DNA of 64,000 bases from Methanomicrobia archaeon (GTDB lineage: Archaea > Halobacteriota > Bog-38 > Methanoflorentales > Methanoflorentaceae): NCBI GenBank assembly GCA_015660915.1, contig JACTTZ010000005.1, positions 93,035 through 157,034 on the forward strand, read 5' to 3'. The position numbers were made by a program, and so were the translations under genes. A model generated the notes under the pieces. The model made no database searches. It saw only the letters and a list, made by a program, of their open reading frames with translations, and was not told the DNA's origin. Below are positions 59,274 to 64,000 of the stretch, one piece after another. Position 1 is the stretch's first letter, and every line of letters begins with the position of its first letter.

Positions 59274-59283
59274 GTTATATACT
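59274..59283 (+). promoter_or_regulatory. TATA box of the ATP synthase operon
   Basis: GTTATATACT in an AT-rich stretch, 50 bases upstream of the first start at 59333, with no other strong TATA element downstream. Confidence 0.55.
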
Positions 59284-59332
59284 AAATCATCATAATTAAT
59301 CATAAGAAAGTGTAACATCTTGGTGACACAAT

Positions 59333-59512
59333 GTGGATAACGATGTTATACAGCTGATCGACAAACTCAAACACGGAGCGGTCGACAGATGCAGAGAGCG
59401 CGTTCTGCGCGCGGCTGAAAAAACGAAATACGGTGAGCAAAAACAATACATCGAAAAACGTCCTTCACGCGAGGGGATAGCGGCGCACTTAAAAGAGCGC
59501 CGCGGGCTGTAA
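59333..59512 (+). CDS. Small basic protein ahead of the ATP synthase operon (59 residues)
   Basis: From GTG 59333 with GGTGA six bases before: MDNDVIQLIDKLKHGAVDR, CRERVLRAAEKTKYG and EGIAAHLKERRGL. The protein is helical and rich in Lys and Arg. It stands between the operon promoter and ahaH, 26 bases before the latter, so it is transcribed with the ATP synthase. I know of no such subunit in the standard ahaHIKECFABDG set. A regulator or assembly factor is possible. Confidence 0.6.
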   Translation: MDNDVIQLIDKLKHGAVDRCRERVLRAAEKTKYGEQKQYIEKRPSREGIAAHLKERRGL

Positions 59513-59538
59513 GACAAAAACTGTGGTGGATATAGAGA

Positions 59539-59862
59539 ATGCCTGAAGAACAACCTTCTGTTTTGCAGCAAATAAGGAAAAAAGAGGTCGAATTAAGCGT
59601 AAGAGCAGATCAGGCCAGAAGAGACGGTGAACAGATCGTCGCAGATGCTAAAAGAGAGGCTGCCGACATTTTGAAAAATGCGGAGGTTGACGGAAGAAGA
59701 AACGCAGAAAGGTGGCATAAAGAACAGCTAGCGAGCGTCCTTGAAGAAGTCGATAAACTACACAGATCCGGTGAGGATGAGGTAAAAACTGCAAGACTGA
59801 AAGGAGAACAAAATTTGCCGAAGGCTATCGACGAAATTGTAAACGTCGTGATTTCAGGTTAG
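59539..59862 (+). CDS. ahaH: A-type ATP synthase subunit H (peripheral stalk)
   Basis: 107 residues, mainly one long charged coiled coil (RKKEVELSVRADQARRDGEQ, IVADAKREAADILKNAEVD). Subunit H pairs with subunit E to form the peripheral stalks that hold the A3B3 head still. Order ahead of ahaI is standard. Ends 6 bases before ahaI. Confidence 0.85.
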   Translation: MPEEQPSVLQQIRKKEVELSVRADQARRDGEQIVADAKREAADILKNAEVDGRRNAERWHKEQLASVLEEVDKLHRSGEDEVKTARLKGEQNLPKAIDEIVNVVISG

Positions 59863-59868
59863 ATCCCT

Positions 59869-61791
59869 ATGCTTCAGAAGATGGCCAAAATCCAAGTCAT
59901 TGGACCAAAACACGACCTACACAGCGCAGTTGACTTTCTATACAACCTAGGATCGGTTCATTTGGAGGACGCGACAAAGACGATCTCTCCGGGCGATACA
60001 ATGTTGCGGCGCTCACAGCAAGGGCCAAGAGCTGACGTCGCAAGCGTATTAATCAGGGTTAACGGCATGGTCAATTTGCTGCCCGAACTGCCTGTGCACG
60101 AACAGCTGAAGGCTCAGATCTATGGCGACCTTCGATGGAAAAATGACGAAGAACTTGTAGCGGAGGCAAGTCGCGTCATAGGCGAGCTTGAGGCAACGAC
60201 GAAAGAGCTTGCAACGCGAAAAAGCGATATTGAATTTACCCTCACCAATTTGAATCATTATGAACAAGTTATTGAGAAACTGCAGCCCTTAGAATCTCAA
60301 ATCCCAATCCTAGAGGGTTTTGAGGTCACTGTAATTCTTATAAACAGACAGTTCAAGGACGTCTTAGACATTATCCGGTCAGCACTCGTTGAGATTACGC
60401 ATAATCAGTTTGAGCTCATGTCCGCCGACATCGACGATGTGACGACGGCTGCGGTGACCGTGTTCAACAAGAATTCTTCCGACCAAGTGCATTCATTTAT
60501 TTGGTCTCAAAACGTCAATGAGGTCCGGTTGCCGTCTGAATTCTTAGGTAAGCCGTTTGACGAGGTCCTTACGTTAGTAGAGCAACAAAGAAAGCAGCTT
60601 GCAGCCGAAATGGATACCATAAATGAAGATTTGACAGAACTGTCGAAGCAATGGCATCCAGAACTTGCGGTGCTCAAAGAGGTGCTTGAGGACCGAAACG
60701 AAGAGCTTAGTGTTTTTTCTAAATTTGGTGAGACTGACTTTACTTTTGTCATAACGGGTTGGGTGCCGAAAAAGCAACTTAAGAAGGCACGAGAGGGTTT
60801 GAAAGAGGCGTTTAAAGGAAGAGTCATTGTGAACGACCTCATAGTACCTAAAGAGGAACGCGATAATGCGCCCTCCTTCTACGATAATCCGCGACTTGTC
60901 AAGCCCTTTGAGTTTCTGAGCGGGTTGATGAGCGCGCCACGATACGGGGAGATTGATCCAACTCCGTTGATGGCAGTATTCTTCCCAATCTTCTTCGGCC
61001 TTATGGTGGGCGATATCGGATATGGCATCTGCATACTTGTTTTTGCCCTCTTCGTGCGAAGACTCTACGGCGAGCGCATCAACGCCTTAAAGCAATTGGC
61101 GAACATCATGATCATCTCCTCATTTCCCACCATGTTCTTTGGCTATCTCTACGGCGAATTTTTTGGAAATTATGGACAAATGATGGGCTGGATAGCGCCG
61201 GTCACCATAAATGGAATGACGTTGGATAGGATGAACATGATCGTGCCGTTTCTTATCTTCTCGATCGCCATTGGGGCTTTTATGATCCTTTTGGGCCTGT
61301 GCTTAGGCATGGTAAACGCCGTGAGACGGAGACATAAAAAACTCATGGGTGAAAAAGCTGGTATGCTGCTCAGCATAACGGGTATACTATTGGTTCTTCT
61401 CGCAGCTGTTGCGGTGATTCCAGTTCTACTTTTGTATCCTGGCATCGTTATGCTTTTAATAGGAATTCCATTAGTCTTTTATGGCGGGGGGATAGTCGCG
61501 GCAATAGACATTATGAGTTCGCTAACAAACATCCTGTCGTACGCCAGGATTATGGCCATCGGCATGGCTTCTGTAGTTTTGGCGCTTGTAGCCAATAAGC
61601 TAGGAAGCTCAATGTCAATTTTGGCGGTGGGAATTTTGGTCGCAGTTTTGCTTCACGCGGTAAATGTCGTTCTGTGTATGTTTAGTCCGTCGATCCAATC
61701 ACTAAGGTTACATGTTGTAGAATTCTATTCAAAGTTCTATGAGGGCGGAGGCAGACAGTACGATCCGTTCAAACGAGGAACGGCAAAATGA
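59869..61791 (+). CDS. ahaI: A-type ATP synthase subunit I (a-subunit equivalent)
   Basis: 640 residues. The N-terminal half (about 1-340) is cytoplasmic and elongated, with coiled-coil parts; the C-terminal half has seven to eight membrane spans. The half-channel Arg lies in TNILSYARIMAIGMASVVLA near residue 560, and YGEIDPTPLMAVFFPIFFGL begins the membrane part. It guides ions to the c-ring. Follows ahaH directly. Confidence 0.95.
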   Translation: MLQKMAKIQVIGPKHDLHSAVDFLYNLGSVHLEDATKTISPGDTMLRRSQQGPRADVASVLIRVNGMVNLLPELPVHEQLKAQIYGDLRWKNDEELVAEASRVIGELEATTKELATRKSDIEFTLTNLNHYEQVIEKLQPLESQIPILEGFEVTVILINRQFKDVLDIIRSALVEITHNQFELMSADIDDVTTAAVTVFNKNSSDQVHSFIWSQNVNEVRLPSEFLGKPFDEVLTLVEQQRKQLAAEMDTINEDLTELSKQWHPELAVLKEVLEDRNEELSVFSKFGETDFTFVITGWVPKKQLKKAREGLKEAFKGRVIVNDLIVPKEERDNAPSFYDNPRLVKPFEFLSGLMSAPRYGEIDPTPLMAVFFPIFFGLMVGDIGYGICILVFALFVRRLYGERINALKQLANIMIISSFPTMFFGYLYGEFFGNYGQMMGWIAPVTINGMTLDRMNMIVPFLIFSIAIGAFMILLGLCLGMVNAVRRRHKKLMGEKAGMLLSITGILLVLLAAVAVIPVLLLYPGIVMLLIGIPLVFYGGGIVAAIDIMSSLTNILSYARIMAIGMASVVLALVANKLGSSMSILAVGILVAVLLHAVNVVLCMFSPSIQSLRLHVVEFYSKFYEGGGRQYDPFKRGTAK

Positions 61792-61851
61792 GAGCAGAGA
61801 TGCAGGCTGCGCGCCGCACGATACCATAACTGTTTTGTTAATGAGGCCCAG

Positions 61852-61962
61852 ATGATTCGTAAACAACCCGCGTGCAACGGCGGAGCAATGTGTAGGCAAG
61901 CCAAATGTGCGCACAGATACGCTATCCACAGAGAGACTACTGTGAATTTTCGAACTCGCTAG
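61852..61962 (+). CDS. Possible 36-residue Cys/His-rich ORF between ahaI and ahaK
   Basis: From ATG 61852 with GAGG seven bases upstream: ACNGGAMCRQAKCAHRYAIH. The interval from 61792 to 62019 otherwise holds no gene. Too short for certainty; reported because three cysteines and a ribosome site coincide. Confidence 0.25.
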   Translation: MIRKQPACNGGAMCRQAKCAHRYAIHRETTVNFRTR

Positions 61963-62019
61963 TGGTGACAGGGCCCTAAAAACGTGAGTTACAGAAAATG
62001 CGTAAGGAGTTGATAAAAA

Positions 62020-62238
62020 ATGGTCGAACCAATGATACCGATTGGTGCTGCAATAGCGTTTGGGCTAGGTGCAATCGGAACCGGGATGGCACAGGCGAAG
62101 ATTGGTGCAGCGGGAGCAGGAGTGATTGCAGAAAAACCAGAATTGTTCGGTTTAGCGCTCGTTTTTTTAGCGCTTCCAGAAACGTTAGTCATTTTAGGCT
62201 TCGTCATAGCAGCGATTATCCTTTTCGTTCTAGTCTGA
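62020..62238 (+). CDS. ahaK: A-type ATP synthase subunit K (c-ring)
   Basis: 72 residues: a two-helix hairpin with the Gly/Ala-rich first helix (GAAIAFGLGAIGTGMAQAKI), a polar loop and the second helix carrying the ion-binding Glu54 in ALPETLVILGFV. A single hairpin, not the doubled form. Many copies form the rotating ring. Ribosome site AAGGAG upstream. The 228-base gap before it is long for this operon. Confidence 0.95.
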   Translation: MVEPMIPIGAAIAFGLGAIGTGMAQAKIGAAGAGVIAEKPELFGLALVFLALPETLVILGFVIAAIILFVLV

Positions 62239-62241
62239 CAT

Positions 62242-62394
62242 ATGAACGCTCAGAACTTTAAGTGCTCGCGCGGGATATACTCGTCTGAGCTCTACAACGA
62301 CTTTTCCAAACAGTCTCAAACCATTGTTGCAGGCGCTAATCCCTCTCTTCTAAAAACGGTACTGAATAAAGAAAAAGCCGAAAAAAGGTGCTGA
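62242..62394 (+). CDS. Unknown 50-residue protein between ahaK and ahaE
   Basis: From ATG 62242, three bases after the ahaK stop: NFKCSRGIYSSELYNDFSKQ, then a hydrophobic-charged tail ending KKAEKRC-like. The stop TGA shares a base with ahaE ATG 62394. Tight spacing on both sides in an otherwise standard operon is good evidence for translation, though no clear ribosome site is seen. Not a known A-ATP synthase subunit to me. Confidence 0.5.
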   Translation: MNAQNFKCSRGIYSSELYNDFSKQSQTIVAGANPSLLKTVLNKEKAEKRC

Positions 62395-62993
62395 TGCAAA
62401 TGATGTCAGAGCAGTTGACTGACTTGCTGATAGCGATGGAGGAGAGCACTGAAGAACGAATTAACGAGATTATAAAGCAAGCTCATCAAGACGCCGAAGA
62501 AATAAAAAGAACTGCTGAAGAAAAGGCAGAGACGATCAAAAAGTCGTACCTCGACAGTGCAGAAAAATCCTTTGAGTCAGAACGGAACAAACTGATTTAC
62601 AACGCCAAGTCCGAGATTAAAATGGACGTGATCAAAGCAAAGGATGAGATGATACAAAGCGCGTTTGTTGAAGCCAAAAAAAGTCTAGACGATCTTAGAG
62701 ATCACGAAAGCTACAAAGGACGTTTCAAGAGTATGATCCAAGAAGCGATGCACGAACTAGGGGGGGAGAAGGCGCGGCTTCATATCGACATGAGGGATGA
62801 AAACCTCTGCAAGCAAATCTTAGATGAGCTGAATGAGAATTCTGAGATCGTCGTTGATTTAACGTCTGCAGGAGGGTTAAACGTCAGCACCAGAGACGAA
62901 AAAGTTGTTGTATTCAATACAATTGAGTCAAGACTCGACAGGGCTAAAGAGTTCCTAGAACGACAGGTTTTTGCCACTCTTTACGGTGATTAG
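62394..62993 (+). CDS. ahaE: A-type ATP synthase subunit E (peripheral stalk)
   Basis: 199 residues from ATG 62394; two more Met codons follow within four codons and any could be the start. AAAAAAGGTG is upstream. A long N-terminal coiled coil (IIKQAHQDAEEIKRTAEEKA) and a globular C-terminus ending in IESRLDRAKEFLERQVFATL are typical. Pairs with subunit H in the stator stalk. Confidence 0.92.
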   Translation: MQMMSEQLTDLLIAMEESTEERINEIIKQAHQDAEEIKRTAEEKAETIKKSYLDSAEKSFESERNKLIYNAKSEIKMDVIKAKDEMIQSAFVEAKKSLDDLRDHESYKGRFKSMIQEAMHELGGEKARLHIDMRDENLCKQILDELNENSEIVVDLTSAGGLNVSTRDEKVVVFNTIESRLDRAKEFLERQVFATLYGD

Positions 62994-62994
62994 C

Positions 62995-64000
62995 GTGGAG
63001 TACGATTATGCGAATGCGCGAATCAGGGCTATGAAAAGTCGCCTGCTTGACCGGAAAGAACTCGAGGAGCTAGCCGGCAAGTTGGACCTTGAGTCTGTGA
63101 TCAATCAATTGGAGGAGACGCCATATCGAGAGGACATAGAGAGCGCGAGTGTAAAATATACGGGTATAGCTTGTGTCGAATATGCGCTTCGACAGAGTTT
63201 AAGTAATACCTTTCGTTTAATTCTGAGTTTTGTAAAGGGAGAAGACACGCAGACCCTTATGGAGATATTCCTCAACAGGTGGGATATCCAAAATATAAAA
63301 ACGATCTTGAGGGGAAAAAACATCCACGAGCCGGCAAACGAGATATTAGAGAGTCTAGCACCGGCAGGCGCACTTGACGACGCGACGCTCGTTGCGCTAA
63401 CCAAGCAACTAGACGTTAAGGCCGTAATAGATTTACTTGCAACCTGGGGGATCGAGTATTCACGCCCGCTAACGCAGCATTTTAAGGAATATAGCGAAAG
63501 AAAAGATCTCGTTGTTTTAGAATATGCGTTGGACAAGTTCTACTACGAACACGCTTTGTCCGTCGCGGCGGGTGAATCGTACGACGAAGGGATCATTCGA
63601 GGAATGCTAACGAGAGAAATAGACGTAACAAACATAAAGAGTGTTTTGCGGATCATACGAGACAAAGTCGAACTTGAAGATGCCCAATACTACTTCATTC
63701 GCGGTGGAAAAGAGTTAGATGTCAACAAGCTGTCGGCCTTAAGCGCAACCCGAACGATTGACGGAGTTATTAAACAATTGACCGGCACTTCTTATGATTT
63801 TCTCGCTAGTGTTCCCGACGAGTACGTCAAAATGGAGAAGATCTCGGCATTTGAAAAAGAGCTCGACACGTTTCTCTTGCACAAAGCGCTGGGCCTGTTC
63901 ACTGGAGATCCGTTAAGCATCGCCTTGGCCATAGGCTATCTGTGGGCTAAGTTAAACGAGATCGCAAATATCCGTATAATAGCCTTATGCAAGACAGAGT
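62995..64000 (+). CDS. ahaC: A-type ATP synthase subunit C (partial, runs off the right end)
   Basis: Starts at GTG 62995 (MEYDYANARIRAM) after GGTGATTAGC, one base past the ahaE stop. 335 residues are visible. The three repeated helical domains of subunit C/d can be seen (ANARIRAMKSRLLDRKELEE, FLNRWDIQNIKTILRGKN, LGLFTGDPLSIALAIGYLWA). It couples the rotor shaft to the membrane ring. ahaF, A, B, D and G should follow outside the window. Confidence 0.93.
   Translation, partial: MEYDYANARIRAMKSRLLDRKELEELAGKLDLESVINQLEETPYREDIESASVKYTGIACVEYALRQSLSNTFRLILSFVKGEDTQTLMEIFLNRWDIQNIKTILRGKNIHEPANEILESLAPAGALDDATLVALTKQLDVKAVIDLLATWGIEYSRPLTQHFKEYSERKDLVVLEYALDKFYYEHALSVAAGESYDEGIIRGMLTREIDVTNIKSVLRIIRDKVELEDAQYYFIRGGKELDVNKLSALSATRTIDGVIKQLTGTSYDFLASVPDEYVKMEKISAFEKELDTFLLHKALGLFTGDPLSIALAIGYLWAKLNEIANIRIIALCKTE

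Noticed and set aside
1-64000. CRISPR array or rRNA operon
   Set aside because: No series of regularly spaced direct repeats and no rRNA-like stretches were seen in reading through the window.

Overview
This is archaeal DNA from a methanogen-related euryarchaeon. The evidence is an A-type ATP synthase operon, two ether-lipid enzymes (geranylgeranylglyceryl phosphate synthase and a UbiA-type digeranylgeranylglyceryl phosphate synthase), ribosomal protein L40e beside Tsr3, a stand-alone FmdE-type protein, an MTH865-like protein, archaeal TATA boxes, GGTGA/GGAGG ribosome binding sites and N-glycosylation-rich lipoproteins. Base composition is near 50% GC. Class Methanomicrobia in the broad sense (Methanocellales, Methanosarcinales, Methanotrichales or ANME relatives) fits best, but no marker here fixes the genus.

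Layout. 0-4.5 kb: lipid, NAD (nadX, nadC), cysteine desulfurase, NUDIX and prs housekeeping genes. 4.8-7.9 kb: four tandem paralogs of a zinc-ribbon plus RDD membrane protein, each with its own ribosome binding site and two with clear hairpin/T-run terminators. 8.1-12.0 kb: a decayed head-full-packaging provirus (RecB-like nuclease, small terminase, terminase ATPase, frameshifted terminase nuclease) ending at an irregular tRNA-Val. 12.3-14.3 kb: two halves of a methyltransferase flanking a double chagasin-domain lipoprotein. 14.4-18.7 kb: a nitrogenase-like three-subunit operon of unknown substrate. 19-31 kb: lipoproteins, an Mrr-like protein, an APC transporter, an ABC exporter, and small accessory genes and gene relics. 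31.6-34.2 kb: a PAS/GAF histidine kinase broken by two frameshifts. 34-43.7 kb: FmdE, catalase, membrane-anchored regulators, an extracytoplasmic Lon-like lipoprotein, an iron-sulfur flavoprotein and a DUF169 protein. 44-48.5 kb: PAP2 phosphatase, DedA, and an AbrB-plus-ABC exporter cluster. 48.6-51.4 kb: accessory island with a tRNA-Ser 3' fragment. 52.5-64 kb: gatB-topA, GGGP synthase-L40e-tsr3, and the aha ATP synthase operon running off the right end.

The most novel signals are: (1) a family of roughly 50-residue Cys-rich proteins present three times (21.9, 28.8 and 48.7 kb), each preceded by a GTGAC...GTCAC hairpin leader, with identical hairpin-to-start spacing in two of the copies; (2) the nitrogenase-like operon, which has no maturation genes beside it; (3) unannotated small genes lying inside or at the head of the ATP synthase operon; (4) a linked theme of extracytoplasmic proteolysis (Lon-like lipoprotein, chagasin-type inhibitor lipoprotein). 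Many accessory genes carry single-base or 10-base frameshifts. Because housekeeping genes here are intact, I read most of these as true decay, although assembly error cannot be excluded from one sequence.
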